Notes: generated from the sequence alone by a model not told the origin. A stretch of DNA of 64,000 nt from Synchiropus splendidus (GCF_027744825.2 NC_071336.1:24453501-24517500), one strand, 5' to 3'. Positions 14,001 through 29,000 are shown, counted from the stretch's first letter. Numbers and translations are program-made.

Positions 14001-17000
14001 GGCTTTGTCATCATGTTGCAACATGTTGATTGTCTCATAAAAAGTCATGCAAACGCTGTACAACAGATGTAGCTCAAATCATCCCCAAATGCATAGTTAC
14101 ATAAAATGTTATTCTTCTCTTCAACAGCTTGGGTTCAGCACGCCATGAGTATGTTAAACCCGCCCAATTTAATTAATTCTGCTGGATGACAGGACATAGT
14201 TTCTATTGTGAGCATAGTGCTCATCACCCCAACAGACGACAGTGGTGTCTTAACATAGTATTTAATATCTCCTTGTTGAAAGTTGTACTGACGAATTATA
14301 CTGACGAGTTTAAATCCAGAGGACACTTGACCAAAAGCACCCCGTTCATCTAATGTTTTGTGGCACAATTCCAACTGTGCATGTTCTCACACCTCTTAGT
14401 GGTCAAACTCTTGCTGGGTCCCCAAACTACCAACGCCGCATGCTACATAGCAAATCTGACATACCCTAAAACATGAGGCTAGATTGGAAAACAATGTTGA
14501 AAAACGACAAAAACGAATATCACTCGCAGCTTAGCTTAACCTTTAACAATGTGCATCCGACCGTAAAATGCGTTCTGTATCAAGAATTTAAGGGTCTAAC
14601 CATGTCCTAGCATAGAGTGTAGTAGAGTCCTACAAATCCCTGAAAACTTGCTTCTGTTCTGAAAACACAAGTCCTTTTCTGACTATGTTTGTACTGTGGT
14701 GTTATAAAACTTATTCCTTACTGGCTCTGCTAGAGTCTATCACTTTCCTTGCTTGGGAGATAGGCAGGGGACACCCTAGACAGGACCCATATTGGCGTGG
14801 AAGCCAAGGTAGAATGTTCAAACTTAACGCCTATAGCACACAGAGAATTGTTTCCATATGGATAGATACACCTTTATATAAAACCACTGAGGTTTTCACC
14901 TTGTGTGTTACAGGGTGTTAGGCCTGAGACATCAATTGTGTAACTTTGAGCAGCTGTTCTGTCGTCCTTCAGTAACTTGTCACAGGTCGACGATAAGTGA
15001 CGATGCATTGAATCAGACCTGACAGAAGCTTTGTAGCCATTAGCCTCGGATCATCTGCCAGCTGCCCTGTGATTGTGTTAGGAGGCGACATGTGTACCTT
15101 CTCCAAATATCCACTTATTTTGACTTGAACTGCCCTTCTTGTGTCCTGTAGTGTCCCATATCATTGCTCCTCTGGCTGCAACCTTAATTCTGAGTGGCTT
15201 AGTGAAAATATTTCAAGTCTCCAAGTCTCTTTCTCTGCTCAAGGACTTTCGTCTTTGTATCATTGGCTAACTGACCAACTTCTGCTTCTTCTCATATATA
15301 GGCGAAGAAGCAGAAAATAATGGAAACACCTTAAAAAAGCTTTAAGGTGTTTCCATTATTTTGTCCAATGGGTTCTTTGTTGCCTCTTCTCTTCGTCCTT
15401 CCTGCCCATCACCGTCTTTTCTGTTCCCATTTGTCTGCCTGCCTGTTTAAAACCATTGTTTGAAACTTGTCTACAGTCGACAGCAACTGGAATGACAATC
15501 ATTGCTAGCTATTTCCACACACATACATGCAGCCGAGCTCATCTTTTGGTAAATATCCCATAAGTTCTCATTTGCCCTTGTGTGCCACGTTGTGTCTTGG
15601 ATAGCTTGAGATGATCCATCCACATATTTTATTCTATTTTGGGGGGATGAGGTTTATTGATATCGTAGGTAATTTCTCCTTTAATACTGTTTTATTTTCT
15701 TAGGTAATGCTGTAAAGGTCAGCTTTATAACAGAAGTGGAAGGTTGGTGGCTTATACACAGTGCAATTATTTCTTCTTACTTTTGAAGTAATATAATCTG
15801 CAGTTCAGAAGCTAGATTTTAGCATTTTTCCCCACCAAAAAAACACCCATTAGATTTCTTTTTGACAACTAAAAACTACAAAAACCTCACTGCTGCAGAG
15901 GTAACAGGCCAGCCTTATATTGACATATAGCCACCCACTGATAAGCTTGACTGACCAATTTGCTTAAGTCCATTGTATTATTTAACTGACTTTAAGTAAA
16001 CGAAACAGTAGGACTGACAATTAGCTGACTTCGGTGAGCTGCTTAATTAAGAACATGCCTTACAGCAGAAAGATTTCCTGGTCAACGCTGTTCATTTGTA
16101 GACGTGTTTTGCACTTGTCTTTGTGTGTGAGCTGATGAAAAATGAGGGGAAAAAGGGCTACAGGGAGAAAACCAAGGAAAGAAACAGAAAACTACAAGGG
16201 GAGGGGGCTTACTCACTCCACCACGAGGGGCGGGATCAGGGGGATGGCAGCAGCCAGTTGGCATCCGTAACTGGGTCACATGACATTTGCAATAGTCAGT
16301 GAGAGAGAGAGAGACCGGAGAGAAGGCTGCACATTCGGTTCACCCTCAGTGTGTCTGAGTTCATAGCTGACACACAACACTCGAGACTTAGAGGGCATAC
16401 CTGAGTGACAGAAGGTGAAGGAGCATCAGTGAGCGACAGCTGAAGAAAGAAGATTTTTAGCCATTTGAGAGTGAGGAAGTAGAAGGGAGCAGGGAAGAGA
16501 ATAGAAGGGGGAGGCAGCATGTCTTTTCTTTCTGATCAGAAGTCTGGCTCTCCTTTCTCTGACTACAGCGAGCTTTGTAAGGTAGCAGCTACTGTGCCAG
16601 CCCCCAGCTGGGATTGGCAACATCCCTCGGGCATGGACATGGACTCCCCGAGGGGCCTCATAGTAGGTGGTGGACCTATGACCTCAACTGTTCTTACTGA
16701 TGAAGACAAACTTTGCTTTTTTGAACAACCTGGTAGGACCAACGTGGATGTAGAACTGAAGGTGCCAGGAAGTGTTGGAGGCATCCCTGGAAGCACATCA
16801 CTGGGAAATGCATCACTTGGGAGTGCAGGAGAGAGCCCTGACAGCCCTCTGTCATCCTCCCCTTCACCCTCCCCAGCCTCCCCAGGCAGACTTGCATCTG
16901 TGTTGGGATGTGCTGCCCCCACAAAAGTCTCCCTACCAATGGTGACAGGATCCTCAGGTGGGCATGTGAAGTTGCCTCCCCCTATGGATACAGTTGCTCC

Positions 17001-20000
17001 TCTGTCTACCACAGCTGCCCACTTAGGGCCTTCACCTCTGGATAAGGACACTCCGATTGTTTCATGGAGCAACTCAAGTTTTGCTGAGTCCAGTCCAAAG
17101 GTTGCCATGCCTCAAGTGGCCCCAAACCACTGCCCCATTGCAGTTACTCATACCAACCCTTTTTCCAAAGGTGACATGACTCTGGCTGGAGGAACCACAA
17201 CTCTGGGGCAACCTGAGTTGTCAGAAGGCTCTTCGAAGGACAATAGTGATGAAGAGATGGAAGATGAGGAATTAGAACCATGTTTCATGGGAAGAGCTGA
17301 GCAGCAGAGGAAGGCGATGAGACGTGCAATGTCTGATTGTTCCCACCTGTCTGTACCCACCAGTCTTGACCTGCCTGATAAATACCCAGGTGGAGATGGG
17401 GTTGGGATGGACTATCTGGCATCACCACTCAGCAGCCAACGCCGCTCACCCAATGCAATGAAGCGCTCCCTGACTGTTGCAGAAGATCAGTCCCCAACCC
17501 CACCACCTACCCTTTCTGCAGCTGGTACCACCCACATTGACCTGCGGCAAACTTCCCCTGAACCCCGCCTTGGCCTTGCCCAATTTCTGCCTTTAAAAGA
17601 CAGCAATACTTGTTCTCCCCACTCACCTTTAGAGTCCCCAGTTGGGGACTTTAAGTTGGAGAAAGAGCTGGGTGGCATTGTTCTTCCAGTCCCACTGAGT
17701 CCCAAGGGATTCCATTACTTGAGCTCCGTTTCTGAACAGTTTGGAGATCCTGGCAACAAAAGTGATGCTTTTCGGGAGGCCAGCGTTGGTGAAAATGCTG
17801 GATTTGGTGACAATGACAATAAATTCGGCTCATCTGAAGGGGATAGTAGACGCAGTCTTGCACTCGGTGCTTGCTCTTCCCTGGGCTTGAACAGCACTAA
17901 CCCCTTTATCACTGTAGATGGTAGGTACTATTCATGTTTGCAGTACTATGTTGATCAGTTCTCGTAATGTGAATGTGTCAAGTCTGGAGGCATGTAAACT
18001 AATAAGAATTCAGATGTGGCTTCTTATAAAGTGTTTTCTTTTTATTGAGTAATGACAATGAAAATATTATGACAGTCAGTTCATGTCTACTTTACTGGCT
18101 GGACCAGATTTTGTATTTCATAAACGACCTCAAGTGAATGTCATGATGCAGACTTGCATAACTACACTTAAAATCAACATGTTGTTTTGTGTCACTGTTG
18201 GCTGTGTCTGTAAGCCTGTATAGGATTTCCTGCTGACCGTTATTTAGAGCGGCATATTACATGATGGGATGTCAGACAGAGTTAGGATGGAGTAGTATGT
18301 CAAACGTTGGCGGAGGAGGACTGCATGGCTAATTTGCTTTTGTTCCTGGCCATCCTGTGTATGCAGATGGATGTATGGGAAGTGAAATTATGGCGTAAAT
18401 GAGGAAGCGTCACTGTGGATGTTTACAAACAGAAGATCGTTATCCTAAATTGTGGCTTTCTTTTGTATGTCAGTCTTGATTTTCAGACCGAGATTCAGAC
18501 GTCTGGGCTTCCATCCTTCTACTGCCGTCCGTTTTTCTGCATTTGTTTGTTCATTAGATCCAGATAAACAAAAGTCAAGATGGATGAATGCAGGTCACCA
18601 TTACAGCAAGTGACATCTGCGGAGACAAAATGGGGTCACTCATGTCTGTTGTTCGGTTTAACCTTCAATTTTGACCGGTTGCCTTGCGTGGCTTACTATC
18701 GTCTTAAAGTTGTCGTTGCTAATGGCCAGATAATGAGGCCACATTTTGTGCCACATTAGGTTTTGCTGAATCATGAACATGAGTCATCTCGCCAAAAGTA
18801 CTTTTATGCTACATGTTCCTGCAAAGTGTAGTTGCCCTTATTCCCAAAATAACTGTCTCAATGGTGAGTGCTGTTAAATGTTTCAGGGTTGAATGATATA
18901 AGATGTTTGAATGAAAACATGAGGGTCAATCACGGTATCTGTGAAGCAGTATTTTTGTGATACCTTGTAGAGAGCAGAGGAATGCTGCAGATTCACTTTT
19001 TTATCACATAAAATAGATATTTTGCAGACAGTAACATGAGCTGAAAAGCCCAGCTTCAGGGTGGTGGTCGATGATATTCGAAGTGATGGAAGACATTCAA
19101 GATTGCATATGTCAAACTCGAGGCCTGCAGGCTTTCACGTCATCTATAGCAGCTCATGCAAGCCTGCAGACAGTGAGCTATGCTTCTTTGTTTCATGACC
19201 CAACATAAAGTTATATTTTTACACATCGGAAAGTTGCAAACCGTCGATAACCGAGATTATGAAGTGGAATTGATCTCAATTACTAAAACTATTAATGTGT
19301 AAGTATTCTGTTTTCTGGGTCTCATCAGATCTATGAAGGGAAGCTCTTGCACTTAAATGGAATAATGACACTGTATCGCTTCGAAAGCACTCGAAATTAT
19401 CTGGAGTGTTTGACATGTAGCTGTAGAAGGGGGAGAGAACTCTTCGTCTCACTTCGCTGTAAGTGCTGCTTTTAACATCACAACCATTGCAATTAAGAGG
19501 ATACAGAGGCACTCCTGACCTGAGCGTTTACCCTGAAATTGCTCAATGAAAACATGAATGTATGGCGCTGTAACTAATCAGAGTTTTGCTTTTGAACCTC
19601 TGTGAGACCTGAGTGAGCGTTTGTGATCTGGAAGGAGAGGCTTGCCATAATAGTAAGGCGAGTGAGGCTTCAGTGAGTATGGCACTCATCAGCATAACAG
19701 CCTTTAATGAACCATCCTTGTGAGAATGTTTCCGATGAGTTGGTTCAGTGCATCCAGACGCTTGATGTGTTGTTCTGTTGTGGGCCATCTGTAGTACAGC
19801 GGAAATGAACACGTTGGCTACAGTTCATTTTGCAGTTCTTGTGTTGTTTGAAAAACTCATTTCAATTTTTCATCCTTTTAAAACACATGCACGAGAAGAG
19901 GGCTCCTACTTTGTCAATGGACCAAACAGGAGACAATATTCTAATGTGAATTTCGGCATTGGTTAGTTGTCTTTCAATGATCAATTATTTTTGTTAATAG

Positions 20001-23000
20001 AATGTGGAAGTGGAACACAAACTAATTGAGGTTAGCTGCGAGCAGTCTGAATTGTTGATGGATAAAGGACGGAAAACATGTGGGCGTTTTCCCATTGAAG
20101 CTTCTGGTGATTGTGACCCACAGGTTATGTCATTCAAATAACATTCTGTGATTTTACAATGAATTATTCACTCTCAACTACTTTCCAGGAAGTATTTTTG
20201 TCGTCTTGTTCCGAACTGCGCAGTGAGAGCATGTAATAGTTCTCTTAGACATGCCATCTCCTGCCCACCTGCAGCACACCCCGGAGACACTCTCTGGGAA
20301 TGATGCTCCCCATCGAAAGTGCCATCAATAATTCAAGTCTCCCTCTGTGAAGAACGCATTTTCATCCTCTTTGTCCGTCCTCTGGTTTTATGGTGCTATG
20401 AGCTAGGTGTTTTTTCCGAACTTTTGTTTTCCTGTCATTTGATGACAGAAAAACTGAGCAAACTCCAGTCAGTGACTTTTTAACTCACCGTGTTTTGGAA
20501 ATGCAACTTCTAGCTCTTGCCTTTAACTATAAGTCAAAGTACAAATAAGAGAAATTCAAATAGAAGAAGAAATACTTGTTATTATACCCTGGATTTATTG
20601 TTAAATACTGCTTTTATTTTGAATAATAATGCTTTGTAATAGTCAGAATATATACAGAGTACTAAAGCAACGTGAAAGTGATGGACTTGCTCCAGATCAG
20701 GCCACGAGACAACTGCAGTCTGTCCATCTTTGCATCTTTGATCTGCCTCTTTCTTTAATGAGGTCAGCTTTGTTTTTCTGCAGCAGAGAAATTATATTTT
20801 TACCTATGTAGTGTCAGATTTCTGTTAACTTTCCAGGTTGCCTAGATGCCATATACAGCAATTTTGTTCTTCCAATTTATAGAACGAAACATGCTCTATT
20901 CTGCGTTAACTGGCCCATGTTTACATCCTCCCTCCTACATTATTTCTGGATGAATTTCGGAATGCACGGTCTGATTACGAAATCGTCTTTGATTCTGGGA
21001 CGGAGCTCCGGCGCTGCATGTTCTCTGGCTGCACCCAGATTAGGTCATGAGGGCCTGAGGTGCAATGATTCAGATGTTTCACTGACTCAGTCTGTGTAAC
21101 GAAAATAGCATCTTATGGTTTGCTTTTGATGCGTTTAGGCAGTATTCAGGTCAGTGGATCAGATCTGAAATAGATTGTTGTTGGATATACATTGGGTTTG
21201 TGTTCTCCCATCTTCATTTTTACATAATCATCTTTACGCGCAATTGCAATTCATTTGTCAAAGTGTCTTTACAATGAAAAACAAGACATGAAATTCAATT
21301 CCTTCTCACTGTAATTGTTTTGGCTAAATTTGTCGACAAGACCTGTTATTTATGTTGTGAAATATTTATTTGTTGAGCATTAACCTCTGAAACATATCAG
21401 TTCATTCAGAATTCTGAATAAATTAATTTTCTTCTTTTTTTTTTTGAAGGGAACGAATGAAGCCTTTGTCATGTTGCTAGTTTTGCCCCACCCATGCTGG
21501 GAGTTGGGTGTGGCTGAATAAAGTGGGTTTTCAATGCCCAGTATAGTTCTGTAATTGATTGCTTTTTAGAACCAACTCATGATGCCATTGCTGCCACCAT
21601 ACATACTCTGTACTTGGTATTCACTGTTCCCACTATTGTAGTCTGTGTTCCTCAAAACCCAATATCTCTGTCCCTGTATGTTAATCTATAAAACGTTTCA
21701 TATATAAGATTATTTTCTTACAAATTTGAGACGAGACTCATGGATCTTGATCTTGAAAGACACCAGTAAAATGTACTCTGTTCCTTGTCATATCATCATT
21801 TCCTGAGTACCTCATCGAAATCCAATCATCTGTTTTTAAATTACATACAGTCTGGCATACAGTGCCAGAGTGCAAAGTGTCAGCAGAAAGAAAAGTCATG
21901 TGAAAGAGGATGTTTTTGGCACAAATAGAAACTTGTTGCAACTTTATAAATGACACATTTAGGAACTATCTATCATCTAATCACGCTGTCATTTTTAGAG
22001 TTGAAATAGTTTTTATTCATGAGAAACACAAATCTGATTCAGCTAAAATCAACTGAAACCTAGAGCCACTGTCATTCTAACTCTAGATGGACTTATATCT
22101 GATTCAGAAAAAAAAGACAAAAACACAAGGGTCGTCCCCTTACTCAGGTAGAAAATGAGACAAGGGTTTGTTGTAGTGATGCGGAGATGAAGTATCATCA
22201 AACAGTGTTGCAGGGTTGATGAAACAGTGTCCTAATTTTCAGAGGCCACTAGATGGTGCTCCTGTTTTAGAAATAATGTTTTTATAGTAGACAGACAGTC
22301 CCTTCTCGTGGTCTCTGAAAATCAGGACATTGTTTCATGAAACCTCATCTACCATCACTATTTTCATGTTATCTCAGTGAATTGACTACAATACCATCAA
22401 AAAATAACTATATTTCACCCATATTTTGTTGTCTTCCTCTTCAGAACAAAAAGACCAGAAGTCCACGCCAAGTAAGACAGAGGAGAAACTAGATGAACAG
22501 AAGCCTAATCTTTTTGGCAAACCAGAAGACAAAAGTGTGAAGGTAGAATTTTCAGCTGACACGACCCCAGTCAAGATGGAGAAAGAACAAAGCAGCACAG
22601 CTGAAATGGACAAGAAAAATGAGTCTATTGAGAGAGATAAAGGGGACGAAAAAGTAAAAGAGGAAGATGTGAAGGAAAAACCCATGGAAAAAGTGAAAGA
22701 GGGAAGTGTGAAGGAGAAGGAGAAAGTGATGGAAAAGGCAGAAGTAAAAGTGACCGAGCAGGAGAAAGTGAAAGAAAACGAAAAGACAGAGAAAGTGAAG
22801 GAAGTGCGCAAGGTAGAGCAGCCAGCTCCTGTTGTAGCTGAGAGTAAAAAAGTGGAAACTGCAGAGAAGGAGGAAAAGGTAGAAGTTAAAAAAGAGAAAC
22901 CGCTTGTTGAGAACCAAGTGGAGGACAAGTCAACGGAAAAGAAATGTGTTGAGGAGCAGAAGCGCACCTGTGACACTGTGAAAAGCATGGAGCAAAAGTC

Positions 23001-26000
23001 AACACCTGTCAAACTTGACACCAGTTTTGACCAGGGAGACCAGGAGAAAACAGCTGACGTGGCAGTGCCTGTTGCACAACACGTGGCAGGACCGAAGAAG
23101 GAGAATGGATCTGAGAAGGTGACGGGACAAGAGAAGGTGGAGAAATCATCTGAAAAGCCGGTGGAGACAGTTTCTGAAAAGCAGGTCGTGAAATCTTCAG
23201 AAAAGCCGGTCGCGACGTCTTCCGAAAAGCTGGTGGAGAAATCTTCCGAAAAGCTGGTTGAGAAGTCTTCAGAAAAGCCGGAGGAGAAAGTGTCAAAGAA
23301 GATAGAGCCTGAAGAAAAAGGAAAGGTGGAGAAAAAGAGCACTGCGCCAAAAGAGGACAAGAAGGAAAAGGTGGCAAAGGCTGACACAAGTGCCAAGAAA
23401 GCAAAGCCTGCTACCAATGGGAGCAGCACAGCTACGAGCAAGGACGTAGCAGACAAGAAGGCAAAGGTAAAGCTACAATTATTTGGCTCCATTGGTACTG
23501 GCTTAGTGTCCTGAAACGTAATGTTTCAACCCACAGCTTGTCTTCAAGGCAAATATAGGCCACAACTTATTTACCAAATAAATAAAAAATAGTGCTTAGG
23601 TAGCGAGGCAACTTACGATTCAAGACGGTATTTTGGCAAACGCTATTCCTCAGGCATAATGCGCTGCTTGCTATTTTCTTTTTCCATTGCATTAAATGCT
23701 AGGTCGCTATTCCATATTTGTTGTGTTTTGTGCTTGTTTGTTTCTGTAGCCAAGCTTTCATCCAATTTATTTTGCATTTCCTGCATTTATTTTCGTCTTC
23801 TATTTTGTTCTGCTTACTCCGACGTAGCCTGCAACCGGAGCGGCCAAGCTGAGCGCTGCTACCAAAACACGGCCAAGCGCCGCAACCGCTAACGGTAGCA
23901 CAGCCGCAGCTCCAGCTAAACGCCCCACATCATCCACCACCACCACTACTTCCATCTCAGATAGAAAATCAGCCACACTTAAGGCTCCATCCACAACAAC
24001 CGCTGCCACAAAGCGGCCGTCCACCACACCTACAAGCCGCCCCTCTTCTACTGCTGCTACACGGGAAGTAAAGCCCAAGGTAAGTTGCAGACCCCAAGAG
24101 GAGCTGATCCAGTCCAGTAAGTTTTGAGTGGACTACTGGTTCCCTTTTAACCACGCCCCTCACTGAGCAGGCCTGTGATTGGTCCGGACTGGGGGAGATT
24201 TTTTTGTCTTCGAAGCTTGATGATAACTGGTGATGAACTTTATTGGAGGATTGGTGAGGCTTCATGAAACAGTGTCTTGATTTTCAGAGGCCACTAGATG
24301 GCATTGTCAGCTGTAAAATATTTGGACTTGTTTGGACTACAATTAATTCAATGAATCCTTACATCATCTCTAAACCAAGGGCGCCATCTAGTGGCCTCTG
24401 AAAATTAGGACACTGTTTCATCAAACATACAATACTGTTAATACATGATACCTCATCTACCCATCGCTAATGACATCAGACCCCTGGTGATGCACCTAGG
24501 TCTATTTTTGATTACTATATTATAAGGATAATAATGGATTTTAAAAATCCTACTTACTGCACCTTTAAATTCAATGAAGTCAATTGAAATATGTGATTAA
24601 GATGCCGCACATTACGCACTGCATGATCACCATTTCCAAGTGGATTTGATGACAAAACCTTTAACCGTTCAAAAGCATCAAAAAGTCCTGTTTGGATATA
24701 AATGTATAGCATATATTCATATGTTGAATTAGGAACCTTGTCTGTAATGTAATGAAAGTTGATTCACCCTGTTTGTGTTAACTGAAGAAAAGCTGTCAGC
24801 CTCTTAGAGCGCTCTACTCTCTATCGCCCCCCGGAGGTGGCCTTCTTTACTACACTGAGCGTGACACCCTGGCTGATAAATATGCTGCCTTATTTAGAAT
24901 GTCACTGCCCAGGGGAGGAGGGTTAGTCAGCTCAGCATGGCCGACTTATTTGTATGTGGAGCGTGGCAACATCCAAGAGGGATGCAGCTGAATGAAGTCC
25001 CGGACTCCGTTTCGACTACTGCTACCTTGTAAAAATATTCTGCAGATGTTGTTTGTGATAATGTGTGCAGATTACAGACGTGATGATGTGTGACACTTGT
25101 CCTCACGCCGTGTCGTCCTTACAGCCCACCACTGAGAAACGTCCCCTCGTGCCAAAGGCCACCACTGTCACCTCAAGTCAGAACTCTGCTGCCAAAAATG
25201 GAACCACAGCAGCCAGTAAAACCAGCACCTCAGCACGCACAACAGCTTCTGCTCGCCCCGCCTCCACTGCAACAAAAAAGCCGCTGGGTACGAACGACCA
25301 CAGAATCACTCGCCTGCATTATCTGCCGCTGATTTTTCACTTTCAAATGTTTCAGCCTCCAAAACAGATGGCAAGCCAGGTGAGGAGAAGAAGACTGGCA
25401 CTCTGAGGGCCTCAGCAGGTACATCAGTTGCAACTCTGTTCCGTGTGTGAACCTGAAAAATCAGACTATGGGGACATTTTGTACTTGTCACTTGTGAGGT
25501 CCTCTGTGGCGCATCTCGCTGGGAGCTGTTTTCTTTTCTTAGTGTTGTAGTCTGCATATGGATCAGGGCCAGAATCACATGGCAAGTCCATCTAGAGCTA
25601 GTGTGACAGTGGCTCCAGGGTCCAGTGGAGTTTAGCACAGCTTCTCATAGACACATGGACCCATGTTTAACATGCATCACACACGCACATCCTCCTGCAC
25701 GTACTCCTAACTCACTAAGAGGCCCTCCTTCTTCTTTGCCCTTGATGTCTAATGTAGCTTCAAGATTTTCAATGAGTCCAACCCATTCATATTAAAAAGT
25801 GTGTCTGCACTTCTCTTAAAGTCTCTGCTCACCCTTAACACTGCTTCCTCACCTCTCTCCCACTTTCATCACGGAAGATTATGGGAAGTTTTGGCGGTAG
25901 AAAATGTTTTTGAAGGACAGCCGCAGCACACTTGGTCCTAGCCTGACAATACCCTGCAGGATCAGAACGTGCGGAAGAAGCTTTATTAGCAGCACACACA

Positions 26001-29000
26001 GCAAGCCCTGGATTACGGTTCCTTTGACAAGAGTTTACAGCTCCTGCTGATGTAGCGCTGCTTCTTAAATCTGCAGGGATTCACATGAAAGTAAAAGAGC
26101 TGGGGTCTCTCCGTTGGTGGGGAACTTCTCTGTGTCTTAAGGCTTCATGTACACAACATTTGATCTATGTTGTGGCCGACCTTCCTCCTGCAGCTGATGC
26201 CTCCAAGCCTAAGACCACCACCACTGCAGCCCGCAGCTCCACATCCACAACCACTACCACTCGCACTCGACCTGTAGCAGCCAAGCCCTCCACACCTTCC
26301 TCGACGACAGGGCCGGAGAAGAAGCCGACGGTCCCTCGTACATCTCGGACCTCTACCACATCCAGCACCACGCTGACCACGTCCAAGACCACCACACGTC
26401 CAGGAACCGCTCCAGACATTCGCAACGTCCGCTCGAAAATAGGCTCCACGGACAACATAAAGCACCAGCCAGGAGGAGGAAAGGTATGAGGTCCATGCAA
26501 CATCTGAACAACAGCGTAACACAAACCTCATACTAATATTAAAATGGTCCCTCAAAATAACCTCCAAAACTGCGTAGCTTATACTCTTATTTGCACTTGT
26601 CACCAATCTCCTGACTTAAAAAAAGTCAGTGTCCAATTAAAAGCTGAAGAGTCACTCATCCACTTTACTTTCATTTCCTTTTTTCAGTCATATTGTTTCA
26701 TTTTGTTCAGTGTGGCTGCCATTTCCTCTCCATTTTGTTTGTGTTTACCTGGGGTGGACCTGTCTCCCCAGGTGTCAGCAGCCCTTCACAGCAGGGGCGT
26801 GGCCTCCAAAGATACAACCCAGGGCAAAGTGAGTTCCCTCATCCCTCACCCGTCACCTCACACCTCCACCCCATGTGTGCTCAAGTATTTTGCTTTGCCT
26901 TTTTCCTTTCACTTTTCCAGCCTCGGTTAGTGTGTTTTTGTGACTCAAATGCTGCGTGATTTCGGAGGAAAAAGAGGGGGCCAGCTATCTTTCTAATAAC
27001 GGAAAGGAGGGCATGAGATAGCTTTCGTTCAACATGTCCACAAAGGATCATTTTCACTACACCAAAACTGTAATTGTTGACTTTTTAACCAATGCTATTT
27101 ACTTGTTCGTCCATTTCAAAGGCAATATGAAGGTCCTAAATTGACACACATAATCTTCATGATTTGTTATGGACTGGTGAAGTTTCATGAAAGTGTCCTC
27201 ATTTTCCAAGGTCACTAGATCACACTGCCTACTCTTTAATCTTTGAACTGCGATTTAGCTGATCCCTCACAATAATTTTGAAATATATAATGTTGCCTTC
27301 AGAGCATATAATTTTTTAAAAGAGATAAACGTATCCCTCTCCTCAAAAACAACCCCAAAATTGCAAACTTTATAATGTTTGTCTCTTGACAGTGATGGGT
27401 CAATGAGGTTTCATGACACAGTATTGAAGGGTAGATGAGGCTTCATGAAACGCTGTTCTGATATTCAGAGACTGTTTCATCAACTCTGCAATACATGATA
27501 CCTCATATACCCATCAGTGTTATTGTTGTTGTTGTTATTGTTCCTGTTTTACTCCAGATTTGTTTTCTATCAACTACATGGGAAAGTTGTGTCCATTAAT
27601 TTTATTGACTGCAAAGGTAAGTCGATATTGAACACCCTGTTTTGTTGCCAAAAACAAGCAGGTGAGTGTGACAAGAAAGGTCAGTGACAGAGCCCCTGCT
27701 GTCACACGATGTCATGTCGTGTTTAGGTCATTTTTACTGCCACAAGTTCCAGCCCTGCTGTGAGCGGGGGAAATTCATTGTCAGCGTATACTGTGCTGGC
27801 ATTGATGGCTGGCTGCAATGATCACGGAGAACAAAATGAGAAAGCAAATATGTTGTCACCACTAACATTTCTTTAACATCACATTAACTGTTTCCTCCAG
27901 GTTTTGTGTCCACTTAAATGATTGTGTGTGTTGAGTTCAACTTTGTGGTGTTCCATCCTTCTGTCCTCTCCTTCTCCTTAACTGATGGTGTTCTCCTCTA
28001 CTGTCCTCTTCTCCTGTCCCTCATCCCTTTAATGCCACTCCCTCTCCCTGGTCACCGCCTCCGTCCTATCCCCCTCCTGCCGCTGTGCTGTACCCATGTA
28101 GGTTCAGATAGTCTCCAAAAAGCTGGACTTCAGCCACGTCTCTGCTCGCTTGGGCTCCAAGGACAATATGAAGCATGTTCCAGGTGGAGGGAACGTAAGT
28201 ACCCCAGGACCCAAATCAGAGCTCATCGGAGGCCAGTAATCCCTGACAAAAAATTGTGTATCCTTGTGCATAACGTTGACCTGAGCTAAGACCCTGCCTT
28301 AAGTTCGCACCCCCTCCCCTGCTTCCTGTGACCTTCCCTGTGTGTCCCACCCCATCACTAACTTACTAAAACAATCATCCGAGGACCTTGATTTAAGAAT
28401 CTCGGGAGTCATTTCAGCTTCTTTTCAGGTGTGTCTTCTCCCAAGAGTCTGCGGTGGTTCTCTTTGAATCTGCTCAATTATTGTGTATGATTTTCAGTGT
28501 AGTACAAATAGGAACACCATTTTGTTTCGAACATTGAAGGTGTGTTTGACATTGTGAAGGGAAAATGCTCCATGTTGTGTAAGTAAGTTGAAACTACTAA
28601 TCATTTTTAACAAGTTCATTGACCCCGATGATGGATGTGGTCGAAGGGTGGCACATGAGATGCCTGGGTCTCTTCTAGAGTTGGGTTCTGAATTGTTGGG
28701 ACGGAGTGGAGATCAGAACTTGTGTGACTTTGACAGGTTCAAATCCTCAACAAGAAGGTGGACTTGAGTAAGGTGACGTCCAAGTGCGGTTCCAAGGACA
28801 ACATCAAGCACAAGCCTGGTGAGCTGAGATCTGAAATATTTGATGACAGTCTGACATTACGCACTTTGTTTCATGGTTTTCACTAACAATTGTTAAGAAT
28901 AATGTCTCCCGTTACTTAAAATAAATAATAAGGAAGGGGTTAATGACAATGTAAGTGCTTGACAAAGGCAGAAAAACAATAATACCTGTCCTTCAAACTA

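Larger units (their letters stand above)
9773..16280 (+). other. map4 intron, 6.5 kb
   Basis: No coding exon was found. It contains a LINE fragment on the minus strand (10615-10805), a short trace of a fish interspersed-repeat tail near 14760-14795 ('aggcaggggacaccctagac'), and a perfect 22-base-pair hairpin at 15314-15362. A GC box (GGGGCGGG, about 16227) lies just before the proposed internal first exon. Confidence 0.6.

Noticed and set aside
22386..23492. 368-codon open frame on the minus strand (Ser/Phe-rich)
   Set aside because: Exact antisense of the Lys/Glu-rich map4 exon. GAA/AAG codons read backwards give TTC/CTT, so stops are rare by composition. No splice or homology support.
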